In this document: positions 1 to 6,686 of the stretch, piece after piece
How the letters are laid out: every line of letters starts with the position of its first letter
How positions within the stretch are numbered: position 1 is the stretch's first letter
Source of the DNA: an uncultured Erysipelotrichaceae bacterium
GTDB lineage: Bacteria; Bacillota_I; Bacilli_A; Erysipelotrichales; Erysipelotrichaceae
Length of the DNA stretch: 6,928 bases
Direction: 5' to 3'
Assembly (NCBI GenBank): GCA_946621045.1
Contig: CAMOOA010000066.1
Coordinates: 1 to 6,928 of the forward strand
Position numbers and translations under genes: made by a program
The notes under the pieces: generated by a model
Databases searched by the model: none
What the model saw: the letters and a program-made list of their open reading frames with translations, nothing else
Told to the model about the DNA's origin: nothing

Positions 1-14
1 AGGTAGTTAACAAT

Positions 15-1226
15 ATGTCGCAATTCTTTCCGTTTCGGGCACTTCGTCCGGCTAAGGGGAAGGCAGGCAATACCGCATGTCTTCCGTATGATGTCCTGTC
101 AGAGGCACAGGCAAGAGAACTGGCAGTAAATCCGTCATCCTTTATTCATGTCATCAAATCCGAAGCTGATCTTCCCGAAGGAACAGATCTCTACAGCGAT
201 ATGGTGTATCAGACAGCTGCCGCAAATCTCAAAAAGATGGAACAGGACGGGATTCTCTGTGAAGCAGAGACACCGGAGTATTACATCTATCGTGAGATCA
301 GTGCGAATCATACACAGACCGGTGTTGTCGGAACGGTTTCGTGCAGGGAATATGAAGCCGGAATCATCAAACGTCATGAACTGACCGTCGCAGAGAAGGA
401 AGATGACCGCACCCGGCACATCCTTACCTGCATGGCCCAGACCGGTCTTGTATTTCTGACATTTCCGGAAAACGAAGATTTAAGCAGATGCATTGCGGAA
501 GTAACCGTACAGGAAACGGATGAGGATTTTTCGCAGAACGCGGTAAGACATCAGGTCTGGGCGGTCCGTGACGAAAAGATGATCCGGCGGATCGGCGAAT
601 GTTTCCGTGAAATACCGGCACTCTATATTGCGGACGGTCATCACCGCGCAGCTTCCTCCTGCCGTGCCGCAGAAAAACTCGGTGCGGATGATACGCAGGA
701 AGCAGGAAGATTTATGGCCTGCGCATTCCCGGCGGATGATCTTTCACTGCTTGGTTATCACCGTTATGTAAAGGATCTGAACGGAATGGATGAATCCGCA
801 TTCCTGTCAGAAGTCCGGAAATCCTTTGATGTGACGGAAGCGGGGCAGAAGATCCGTCCGGAAGCACCGCATGAAATCATCATGCGCCTGGGGACGAAGA
901 ATTATATTCTGACACCGCACCGCAGCACCTATGATGAGAGTGACAGTATCAGCCGCCTTGATGTATCGATCCTGCAGGAAAACCTGCTTGCGCCGGTTCT
1001 CGGCATTGATGATCCGCGCCGAAACAAACGGATTTCGTTTATCGGCGGGACCGATGCCGCAGAACAGATCTGTGCATGCACGGAAGCAGGCGGTGTCGGC
1101 TTTGTCCTCTATCCGACCGATATTCATGACCTGATCGCGGTTGCGGATGACCGGAGAATCATGCCGCCGAAATCAACCTGGTTTGAACCGAAGCTTCTCA
1201 GCGGTCTGTTTATTCACAAACTTTAA
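15..1226 (+). CDS. DUF1015 family protein (DGHHR motif), possible serine-kinase-like
   Basis: Complete 403-residue protein that matches the DUF1015 family in length and landmarks. It has an N-terminal PYDVL (residues 24-28), a RHE...EDDRTRH block (120-135), the signature YIADGHHRAASS (204-215) and the typical C-terminal MPPKSTWFEPK segment (383-393). It has no signal peptide or membrane segment, so it is cytoplasmic. The family has no settled reaction. The DGHHR motif resembles the active-site region of ParB/sulfiredoxin-fold free serine kinases (SerK, SbnI), and in many Clostridia DUF1015 genes sit beside serA and serC, so a role in serine or phosphoserine metabolism is my inference. The upstream gene is outside the window, so the context cannot be tested. 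The start at 15 is preceded by AGG at 1-3; any fuller ribosome binding site is cut off. The TAG at 4-6 could be the stop of an upstream gene. The stop TAA lies directly before a hairpin. Confidence 0.92.
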   Translation: MSQFFPFRALRPAKGKAGNTACLPYDVLSEAQARELAVNPSSFIHVIKSEADLPEGTDLYSDMVYQTAAANLKKMEQDGILCEAETPEYYIYREISANHTQTGVVGTVSCREYEAGIIKRHELTVAEKEDDRTRHILTCMAQTGLVFLTFPENEDLSRCIAEVTVQETDEDFSQNAVRHQVWAVRDEKMIRRIGECFREIPALYIADGHHRAASSCRAAEKLGADDTQEAGRFMACAFPADDLSLLGYHRYVKDLNGMDESAFLSEVRKSFDVTEAGQKIRPEAPHEIIMRLGTKNYILTPHRSTYDESDSISRLDVSILQENLLAPVLGIDDPRRNKRISFIGGTDAAEQICACTEAGGVGFVLYPTDIHDLIAVADDRRIMPPKSTWFEPKLLSGLFIHKL

Positions 1227-1254
1227 AAAAAACTGTCCGCAAGAATACGGACAG
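1225..1254 (-). terminator. Rho-independent-type hairpin, T-run on the - strand
   Basis: A perfect 7-bp stem (CTGTCCG at 1233-1239 with CGGACAG at 1248-1254, 8-nt loop) abuts the stop codon of the DUF1015 gene. Eight A residues (1225-1232) lie before the stem on the + strand, so the U-run needed for termination follows the stem only in - strand transcripts. On the + strand the stem is followed by CAGAGGGG, with no T-run. It therefore looks like a terminator for antisense transcription, although no - strand gene is seen to its right. Confidence 0.5.
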
Positions 1255-1277
1255 CAGAGGGGCAGGCCTGTTTTCAA

Positions 1278-1299
1278 TGCAGAATCTGCGTCTTCTGCA
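1278..1299. repeat. Inverted repeat in the intergenic gap
   Basis: TGCAGAA (1278-1284) and TTCTGCA (1293-1299) form a 7-bp stem with an 8-nt loop in the 245-base gap between the DUF1015 gene and the next gene. An outer CAGG (1263-1266) can pair with CCTG (1311-1314), which is followed by TTTATATT. This could be a weak + strand terminator for the DUF1015 gene, but the interior is not well paired. Nothing else recognisable lies in 1227-1400. Confidence 0.3.
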
Positions 1300-1410
1300 C
1301 AGAATCCTGACCTGTTTATATTAAACAACGCAAACAGTCATAAAAAAGACATAGTGTACGCGCGGCGCTGAACATTCATGCAGGGATCCGGCGCAGATCG
1401 GAATCACTTG

Positions 1411-1440
1411 TTGTTTATTTTTGCGGCAGACTGATAAAAT
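1411..1440 (+). promoter_or_regulatory. Possible promoter for the coiled-coil protein gene
   Basis: TAAAAT at 1435-1440 matches the -10 consensus at five of six positions. TTGTTT at 1411-1416 is a weak -35 with 18-bp spacing. The site lies 32 bases before the preferred start at 1472, in a gap between two apparently separate transcription units. This is a pattern match only. Confidence 0.3.
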
Positions 1441-1456
1441 AAAAGAAATATTGTGC

Positions 1457-1461
1457 GGGAG
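1457..1461 (+). promoter_or_regulatory. Ribosome binding site that decides the start at 1472
   Basis: GGGAG lies 10 bases before the ATG at 1472. The upstream in-frame TTG at 1421 has only TTGTTTATTT before it and no purine-rich site, so the ATG is preferred. Confidence 0.6.
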
Positions 1462-1471
1462 AACATTTGGA

Positions 1472-3475
1472 ATGGGAGATTTATATAAGTGCAAAAAATG
1501 CGGACAGCTCTGTTACGGAGCAGCAGTTTCGGAGGTGGATGGAAATCTTGCGTCTGAAATACTGACCACGCTCGCCAGTGACGGGTTTATTGAAGCGGCC
1601 GATTCGATTCCGTTTCTGGATTCGGACTTTTCGCAGTTCCTGCAGAAGCGTGTCGGCGTAGCTGCAGTCCGTTATGATGCCAATCCTGCATTCTCGAATG
1701 TGATTTCCAACATGCGCCGTGACAGGGTGGTCATCGGCACAAAGAGAATTGAAGACGGCTATGTATGCCTGAGCTGTCCCGTCTGTTCCTCGCAGGAGTT
1801 TTTCTCCCGCATCGGTTCACTTCCGACATCCTATGTCGACGGGCGCTGGGAAGATTATGTGGACAGCGATCATACCTGGTATCTGCTCAGTGACGGCAAC
1901 CGCGGCCAGGGTTCCTTTACCGAACTCGAACGCAGAGAGCTCACAAACTATGTGCTCCAGGAAGACCGCGAAGATGCCCAGGTGATTTACGATGAGATCA
2001 TTCAGGAGGGCTATGACTCGGTCATCAAGTCCAAAGGCGGATTTGCGCAGACAAAGGATGTTGATCTCACACAGTATTTCCGCACGCTGATGAATGTAAA
2101 GACGGATATTCAGATCATGGAAACCCGTCTGTTTGATCTTGTGCTCAGTCAGCTTCCGGCGGAGCGTGATTATATCAACTCCACATGCCGTTCCGAAGAG
2201 ACGATTGTCAACGAGATCGACAAGGAAAAACATCAGATTGCCGGGATCTCGGAACAGCTTCGCCGGGAACTGGAATTTCATATCCGGGAAGACTGGCGCG
2301 AGGCAAACGGAATTACGATTCCGCAGGAACCGATCAAACCGGTGATCGAGCCGCCCGCAGAGCCGGAATACCGTCAGGCAGGACTGTTCAACCGCAAGGA
2401 AGTATCCCAGCAGAATGATGAACTTCGTGCTGCCTATACCGCAAAGGTGGAAGAGTACAACGGCATTCTCCGCAGTTATGATGAATCTCTGGAAGCCTAT
2501 AAGAAGGCCAAGGAAGAGTATGAGCGTCGGCAGACTGAAATATATGAACAGGAAAAGACAGCCTGGGAAACCAGCCCCGAAAACGTTGAAAAACAGAAGA
2601 AACTGGATGAGCTGACAGCCCGGGATGAAGAGCTGAGCGGAATGCTGAAGAATCCGCTGGAATATGCGCAGAAGATGCTGGAGAATTCCGGACCCGCCAA
2701 GGTGAAGCGCCTGTATGAAGCGGAGATTCAGCGCAACGCAAAGATGCTGCGGAAGGGATATCAGACAGAATCTGATCTGCAGAATGTGCTCTTTGTATTC
2801 CCGAAGTATCTGGATATTCTTGCAGTCTCAAAGATCTATGAATATCTGGTGACAGGACGTGTTACCTCACTGACCGGCGCAAACGGAGCCTATACGCTTT
2901 ATGAAAGTGAAATGCGGAGTGCCCGTTCTTCAGGCATGAGCGCAATGCGCAGAACGGAAAATGCCGCACGGGAATTTACGATTTATAATGCGCTTTCGTC
3001 TGTTTCCAAAATCATGAATGAAATCGGCGCAAAGACAGAAGATGCGGTGGAAGAACTCAGGACATCCAACAACACGGAAGCGGTGGAGGATTACAACCGC
3101 ACTGCCGATTCCTTCTATTCGCTCATTGATGAAGATCTTAAGATCTGCCGTGAGTACAGCAACCGTTACAATCGCGATGACGGAGAAACCGTTGTTGCGG
3201 ATTCCTTCCTGAAGCCGGGCGAAACCTCGGAAGAGGCGCACGCGAATGTACAGCCTGTTTCCGAAGAGGGTTCAGCTCCGTCCGCACAGTCGGAAGAGGG
3301 CGAAACTCCGGAAGAACCGGTTCCGGCAGCGGAACCGCAGGAAACTGAAGAAACTGCGGTTACCTCAGAAGAGGTTTCCGAAGAGATGAAAGAGACGGTT
3401 GCTGAGGAGAACACCGCAGAAACGGAACCGGCAGAGGACGTTCCTGCCGATGAGCAGAAAAATACGGAAGAATAG
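1472..3475 (+). CDS. Unrecognised cysteine-pair/coiled-coil protein with acidic tail
   Basis: I do not recognise a named family. The preferred start gives 667 residues. Near the N-terminus there is CKKCGQLC (C7, C10, C14), and at 99-105 CLSCPVC, which together look like a split zinc ribbon. Residues 284-300 are proline-rich. Residues about 308-393 are charged and heptad-like (KAKEEYERRQ and similar), consistent with a coiled coil. Residues 443-482 hold FPKYLDILAVSKIYEYL and then TGANGAYTLYESEMR. From memory, this pattern recurs at the C-terminus of uncharacterised Firmicutes proteins, often as FPKYRN...YEYL.SGRC..L.G.NGAYN.YE. The last ~85 residues are an acidic, low-complexity tail rich in SEE repeats. 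There is no signal peptide or membrane segment, so it is probably cytoplasmic. It appears to be transcribed alone: a candidate promoter lies upstream and a strong terminator downstream. The architecture suggests a scaffold or metal-binding regulator, which is inference only. Confidence 0.85.
   Translation: MGDLYKCKKCGQLCYGAAVSEVDGNLASEILTTLASDGFIEAADSIPFLDSDFSQFLQKRVGVAAVRYDANPAFSNVISNMRRDRVVIGTKRIEDGYVCLSCPVCSSQEFFSRIGSLPTSYVDGRWEDYVDSDHTWYLLSDGNRGQGSFTELERRELTNYVLQEDREDAQVIYDEIIQEGYDSVIKSKGGFAQTKDVDLTQYFRTLMNVKTDIQIMETRLFDLVLSQLPAERDYINSTCRSEETIVNEIDKEKHQIAGISEQLRRELEFHIREDWREANGITIPQEPIKPVIEPPAEPEYRQAGLFNRKEVSQQNDELRAAYTAKVEEYNGILRSYDESLEAYKKAKEEYERRQTEIYEQEKTAWETSPENVEKQKKLDELTARDEELSGMLKNPLEYAQKMLENSGPAKVKRLYEAEIQRNAKMLRKGYQTESDLQNVLFVFPKYLDILAVSKIYEYLVTGRVTSLTGANGAYTLYESEMRSARSSGMSAMRRTENAAREFTIYNALSSVSKIMNEIGAKTEDAVEELRTSNNTEAVEDYNRTADSFYSLIDEDLKICREYSNRYNRDDGETVVADSFLKPGETSEEAHANVQPVSEEGSAPSAQSEEGETPEEPVPAAEPQETEETAVTSEEVSEEMKETVAEENTAETEPAEDVPADEQKNTEE
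3221..3472 (+). repeat. Degenerate Ser-Glu-Glu-coding low-complexity tail
   Basis: The last part of the preceding gene repeatedly encodes SEE followed by A, G, V or M (five copies), spaced by proline, threonine and alanine. The units vary in the serine codon (TCG, TCC, TCA) but keep GAAGAG. Such acidic tails are usually disordered and vary in length between strains. Confidence 0.6.
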
Positions 3476-3484
3476 GAATTACCG

Positions 3485-3511
3485 GAAACCGCAGTGCATG
3501 CGGTTTCTTTT
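3485..3511 (+). terminator. Rho-independent terminator
   Basis: A 9-bp perfect stem (GAAACCGCA at 3485-3493 with TGCGGTTTC at 3499-3507, 5-nt loop) is followed by TTTT. It begins 10 bases after the stop of the coiled-coil protein gene and should end its transcript. It separates this gene from the small gene at 3628. Confidence 0.8.
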
Positions 3512-3627
3512 ATGCATGGTGCAGCCCGGAATCTGTGTATTTTTGCGGAAGTGTATTTTCGAAATAAAGCATTCCTTAATAAAGAATGAAGACAAGAGCA
3601 GTTCGCAATCTGCAGGGTGTTTAATGC

Positions 3628-3996
3628 ATGGATACTGAGAAAACAAGACGATACTATGATCAGCTGACAGAAGCGGATGTCTGTGACTGCGCATACTGTC
3701 AGAACTATATCAGAGAGATAAGAGCTGCTTATCCCGAGCTTGCAGGTTATCTGGACCGGTCAGGGATTGATATCGAAAAGCCCTTCGAAACGATTCCGGT
3801 CGGCATCGTTAACGGAATGATGTTTTACAGCGGTGTTCAGTATATCGTGATGGGTGCGGCAAACCGGTTCATGGAAACCGGAATCGGCAGTGTCCGGGTA
3901 TGCCTTGCAGAGTCGCATCCGATAACGGGAATCAGGAAGGATCATTTTGTGATTGAGATTTCTCCGGTATATCTTCCGTGGACTGCCGGGGCATAA
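3628..3996 (+). CDS. Small unrecognised protein with CDCxxC cluster
   Basis: Complete 122-residue protein. CDCAYC (C19, C21, C24) lies near the N-terminus, followed by YIREIRAAYPELAGYLDRSGIDIEKPFE (27-54) and a C-terminal HFVIEISPVYLPW (106-118). From memory, short Firmicutes proteins with the C.CxYC.NY...YP.L...L...GIDIEKPFE pattern are common but uncharacterised; I give no function. The three cysteines could bind metal, though a fourth ligand is not obvious. The start at 3628 has AGGG at 3614-3617 as a moderate ribosome binding site; another ATG at 3624 is out of frame. It follows a terminator and has an 80-base gap to the transporter gene with no clear terminator between, so it could be read into the operon, but the gap holds a possible promoter. 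No signal peptide or membrane segment is seen. Confidence 0.8.
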   Translation: MDTEKTRRYYDQLTEADVCDCAYCQNYIREIRAAYPELAGYLDRSGIDIEKPFETIPVGIVNGMMFYSGVQYIVMGAANRFMETGIGSVRVCLAESHPITGIRKDHFVIEISPVYLPWTAGA

Positions 3997-4036
3997 CATC
4001 CGGTATGGGGAACTGTTTCTCAATTGCACATTGCAG

Positions 4037-4042
4037 GATAAT
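4037..4042 (+). promoter_or_regulatory. Possible -10 element for the transporter/deacetylase operon
   Basis: GATAAT matches the -10 consensus at five of six positions and lies 34 bases before the transporter start. No good -35 sits 16-18 bases upstream (TGTTTC at 4014-4019), so the promoter would be weak or activator dependent. Confidence 0.25.
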
Positions 4043-4076
4043 ATTACGTTAAGAGGTCAAAACGGGGAGAACTCAT

Positions 4077-5564
4077 ATGCAGAACAATGAACGCAATACA
4101 AAAAAGAATCTTGTGATGTTTCCGCTTGGAACGGTCGGCCGGGACATCATGTACAACCTTGTCACCAGCTATCTTCTGACCTTTGTCCTGTTCACACGCA
4201 ATCTCGATGCGGCCCAGCTTTCGGCAATTACCGCGATCATGGTCGCGGCGCGTGTGTTTGACGCGCTGAACGATCCCGTCATGGGCAATATCATTGAGCG
4301 TACACGGACACGCTGGGGAAAATTCAAGCCATGGCTGGTTGTCGGTATTCTGAGTACCTCACTGGTCATCTATGCCATGTTCAACACAAAGCTTCAGGGA
4401 TGGGCATTTGTCCGTTTCTTCGGGCTCATGTATTTTGCCTACAGCATTACCTATACCATGCATGACATCTCTTACTGGGGCATGGTTCCGTCGCTGAGCT
4501 CGGATCCCGACACCCGAAACAAGTTCACGTCCAGGGCGACGCTGTTTGCCGGTATCGGCGGAATGCTTGCGGCTTCTCTGATTCCGCTGTTTACCGCAGG
4601 GGAGAACGCCATCGGCGGAAATGCCGTGACTGCCTACGGTATGGTTGCCCTCGGAGCTGCGATTCTCGGTCCGCTGTTTCTTGCCTTTACGGTTTTCGGC
4701 GTGACAGAGGAACGGGATGCCAATGATGAACCCGCTCCGCCTGTAAGCTTCAAAAAGATTTTCACAACGATCAGCGGGAATTCGCAGCTGATCTGGATTG
4801 CTGTGATTTTCCTGATCCAGCAGATCGGCAACGGCATCGTACTTTCCGGTGTCGGCCAGACCTATATTTATGTGGAGTTCGGGTATAAGGGCGCGTTCTT
4901 TACGCTGTTTCAGATGCTCGGCATGCTGGTGACCGGATTCCTTATGATTTTCTATCCGGCAATTTCGAGAAAATTCGGCCGCAAGAAACTGATGCGCTTC
5001 CTGATGATTGTCGGCGCCGTCGGATATGTGCTCATGCTGGGAGCGGGATTACTTCCGCTGAACGGCAGCTTCCGTTTTGCCGTTCTGACACTGGGATATA
5101 TGATGGCGAATTTCGGTCAGTACGGATTCTATCTGATCATGATGATCTCAATCATGAACACCGTGGAATTCAACGAGTATGAGCACGGGGTGCGGGATGA
5201 GGCAATCATCGGCTCTCTCCGGCCGTTTATTACAAAAATGGCTTCGGCGCTTACGGTTGCCATTGCCAATCTGACCTATCTCATCTTCGGAATTCTGAAA
5301 TATACAAACGGCATTTCGCAGTACGAGCAGGCAGCCAATGCAGGTGAACTGAGTGCGGAGGCAAAAGCGGAAGCGATCACACAGCTGCTGAACGGTGTTC
5401 AGAAACACCAGTCCATGGGTCTTCTGGTGGCGATGACGGTAATTCCGTGTATTCTGCTTTATATCTCCTATGTTCTGTATCAGAAAAACTATATTCTGGA
5501 TGAAGAGAAATATGCATCGATCTGCAGAGAACTTGAGATGCGGAAAAAGGAAGCTGCGGTATGA
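4077..5564 (+). CDS. GPH-family (MelB-like) glycoside:cation symporter
   Basis: A 495-residue, highly hydrophobic protein with about 12 predicted membrane helices. It belongs to the glycoside-pentoside-hexuronide:cation symporters of the major facilitator superfamily; these import a sugar or glycoside with Na+ or H+. The family motif DALNDPVMGNIIERTRTRWG runs from 62 to 81. By eye, the key MelB residues are kept: D23 for the sugar-binding D19 (R22 replaces K18), D62 and D66 for cation-site D55 and D59, D130 and W134 for D124 and W128, R153 for R149, and K387 for K377. This suggests an active symporter for a galactoside-like or other glycoside, but the sugar cannot be fixed from sequence. A loop at about 411-445 (AANAGELSAEAKAEA) is a common feature of Firmicutes members. 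The start is supported by GGGGAG at 4064-4069, 7 bases upstream. Its stop overlaps the deacetylase start by 4 bases (ATGA), implying translational coupling. Confidence 0.94.
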   Translation: MQNNERNTKKNLVMFPLGTVGRDIMYNLVTSYLLTFVLFTRNLDAAQLSAITAIMVAARVFDALNDPVMGNIIERTRTRWGKFKPWLVVGILSTSLVIYAMFNTKLQGWAFVRFFGLMYFAYSITYTMHDISYWGMVPSLSSDPDTRNKFTSRATLFAGIGGMLAASLIPLFTAGENAIGGNAVTAYGMVALGAAILGPLFLAFTVFGVTEERDANDEPAPPVSFKKIFTTISGNSQLIWIAVIFLIQQIGNGIVLSGVGQTYIYVEFGYKGAFFTLFQMLGMLVTGFLMIFYPAISRKFGRKKLMRFLMIVGAVGYVLMLGAGLLPLNGSFRFAVLTLGYMMANFGQYGFYLIMMISIMNTVEFNEYEHGVRDEAIIGSLRPFITKMASALTVAIANLTYLIFGILKYTNGISQYEQAANAGELSAEAKAEAITQLLNGVQKHQSMGLLVAMTVIPCILLYISYVLYQKNYILDEEKYASICRELEMRKKEAAV

Positions 5565-6334
5565 GTCTTACAAAAATCATTCTGAACCATGCGGCGCCGG
5601 TTCCCCGAATTGAATCATTTCAGTCATATCTCTTTATCGGTCCGCATCCGGACGATATCGAGATCGGTGCCGGCGCAACGGTTGCGGCGCTTGCGGAAAT
5701 GGGAAAGCGGATTGCGTTTGTCATCTGCACGGACGGCAGATTCGGAACGGAGCACGTGCCGGAAGGGATGACACCCCGGGAGCTTATTGAAATCAGAAAG
5801 CAGGAGGCAATCGCTTCCGCCCGCATCCTCGGAGTGGACGATGTGACATTTCTCGGGTTTTCCGACGGCGGTTTTTATAAGCAGAGTGATCTGATTGCGG
5901 CTCTTGCCGGGGTGATCGGTGAAAAGAAACCGGATATTATCTTTGCGCCGGATCCTTCTGTTTCGAGCGAATGCCATATCGATCATCTCAATGCGGGACT
6001 TGCCGCAAAACAGCTGGCGTTTTTTGCGCCGTTTGAAGCGATCATGAAACAATACGGAGCCGATGCAGCTCCGGTCAATGCCGCTGCATTCTATATGACC
6101 GCAAAGCCCAACCGGTTCACACGGACCGGTCCGTATCTTTCCCGCCAGCGTGATGCGATCTTCAATTGCCATAAAAGCCAGTTCCCGGAAGGATGCGCGG
6201 ATATTTCTTCAATTTCGCTCTATCTGAAGCTACGCTCCGTTGATTTCGGGATCCGCAGCTTCAAAGGAAGGGCAGAAGGATTCCGGGTTCTTGGCCGGAC
6301 CCATATGCACTGTCTTCCGGAAGCGGGGATGTAG
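5561..6334 (+). CDS. PIG-L family zinc-dependent N-deacetylase
   Basis: A 257-residue protein of normal family length. It carries the PIG-L/LmbE signature GPHPDDIEIG (27-36), TDGRFGT (57-63), a RKQEAIASARILGV helix (79-92), HIDH (139-142) and HKSQ (204-207). H29, D32 and H142 are the expected zinc ligands and D31 the expected general base. The family removes N-acyl groups, usually acetyl from GlcNAc-type sugars or glycosides (as in MshB, BshB and diacetylchitobiose deacetylase). No signal peptide or membrane segment is present, so it acts in the cytoplasm. Translation is coupled to the symporter through the ATGA overlap, so its substrate is probably what the symporter imports, or a product of it. 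A bacillithiol or mycothiol role is less likely because no partner gene is beside it. After the stop no convincing terminator is seen. Confidence 0.94.
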   Translation: MSLTKIILNHAAPVPRIESFQSYLFIGPHPDDIEIGAGATVAALAEMGKRIAFVICTDGRFGTEHVPEGMTPRELIEIRKQEAIASARILGVDDVTFLGFSDGGFYKQSDLIAALAGVIGEKKPDIIFAPDPSVSSECHIDHLNAGLAAKQLAFFAPFEAIMKQYGADAAPVNAAAFYMTAKPNRFTRTGPYLSRQRDAIFNCHKSQFPEGCADISSISLYLKLRSVDFGIRSFKGRAEGFRVLGRTHMHCLPEAGM

Positions 6335-6343
6335 CCAAAAGCC

Positions 6344-6348
6344 GGAGG
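6344..6348 (+). promoter_or_regulatory. GGAGG Shine-Dalgarno-like site without a normal start codon
   Basis: GGAGG just after the deacetylase stop is spaced 7 bases from an ATT codon that begins the cryptic frame described next. No ATG, GTG or TTG lies at a usable distance. Confidence 0.35.
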
Positions 6349-6355
6349 AGGCCGT

Positions 6356-6607
6356 ATTTCATCAATCCTGTGGTGGGATCACTGCACAAAAAAGCAGCTG
6401 AAAAAATCTGTCGGAAGCGGCGGATACAAAGATCCCGAAAAAGAGGAGTATGTATATGCAGAGACGCGGCTTTATAAAGACAGTCTCGAGACATGCACGC
6501 CTGATGAGATCAGGGAATACATCCGGCAGGAAAGAAACACAGGGTTCCGTTACGGCAGTAAATACATGAGCCATGATCTGGTGCCTTCGTTCTGTCTGGA
6601 GGAGTGA
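6356..6607 (+). pseudogene. Cryptic ~83-codon frame lacking a normal start
   Basis: Read from ATT at 6356, this frame is open to TGA at 6605-6607. Its product looks protein-like: a basic start (TKKQLKKS), then GGYKDPEKEEYVYAETRLY, then CTPDEIREYIRQERNTGFRY and a C-terminal SFCLEE. Its codon choice resembles the neighbours, and no other frame across 6335-6607 gives a comparable product. I recognise no family. The only in-frame ATG is 14 codons from the end. The frame is the same one as the deacetylase, separated by that gene's TAG. Options are a gene with a rare ATT start, a remnant whose start has mutated, or a frameshifted gene: two six-A runs (6388-6393 and 6401-6406) are likely shift points, and another frame offers GTG GTG at 6370-6375. 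It could also be non-coding. Confidence 0.33.
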
Positions 6608-6611
6608 CTGA

Positions 6612-6632
6612 TTCCGGATCACCGGACCGGAA
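6612..6632. repeat. Inverted repeat TTCCGG/CCGGAA
   Basis: TTCCGG (6612-6617) pairs with CCGGAA (6627-6632); a nested alternative is TCCGG (6613-6617) with CCGGA (6622-6626). It lies 4 bases after the cryptic frame's stop but has no T-run behind it, so I do not call it a terminator. Confidence 0.35.
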
Positions 6633-6675
6633 ATCGGAAGATCTGTTTTACGAACAGCGAAAGCAAATCATAACA

Positions 6676-6682
6676 AAGGAGG
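6676..6682 (+). promoter_or_regulatory. Orphan strong Shine-Dalgarno sequence
   Basis: AAGGAGG is the strongest ribosome binding site in the window, yet it serves no gene. The ATG at 6685 is only 2 bases away and opens a 7-codon frame that ends at TGA 6709-6711. The site abuts the predicted boundary of the insertion element at about 6687. The likely reading is that the element landed between this site and its gene, whose coding part would then lie beyond the element. Confidence 0.5.
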
Positions 6683-6686
6683 AAAT

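Noticed and set aside
1421..1471. Longer start (TTG at 1421) for the coiled-coil protein
   Set aside because: There is no ribosome binding site before the TTG, while the ATG at 1472 has GGGAG at 10 bases; the extension would also overlap the candidate -10 element.
1817..2281. 154-codon open frame on the - strand
   Set aside because: It is antisense to the coiled-coil protein gene, has no recognisable domain, and is best explained as a shadow of that gene.
2388..2831. 147-codon open frame on the - strand
   Set aside because: Its composition is rich in Ser, Arg and Pro, as expected for the antisense of a Glu/Lys coiled-coil gene.
5624..6172. 182-codon open frame on the - strand
   Set aside because: It lies fully opposite the well-supported PIG-L gene, has no recognisable motif and reads as the antisense of conserved family motifs.
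6612..6632. Terminator at the TTCCGG/CCGGAA inverted repeat
   Set aside because: No T-run follows on either strand, and short CCGG palindromes are frequent in this sequence.
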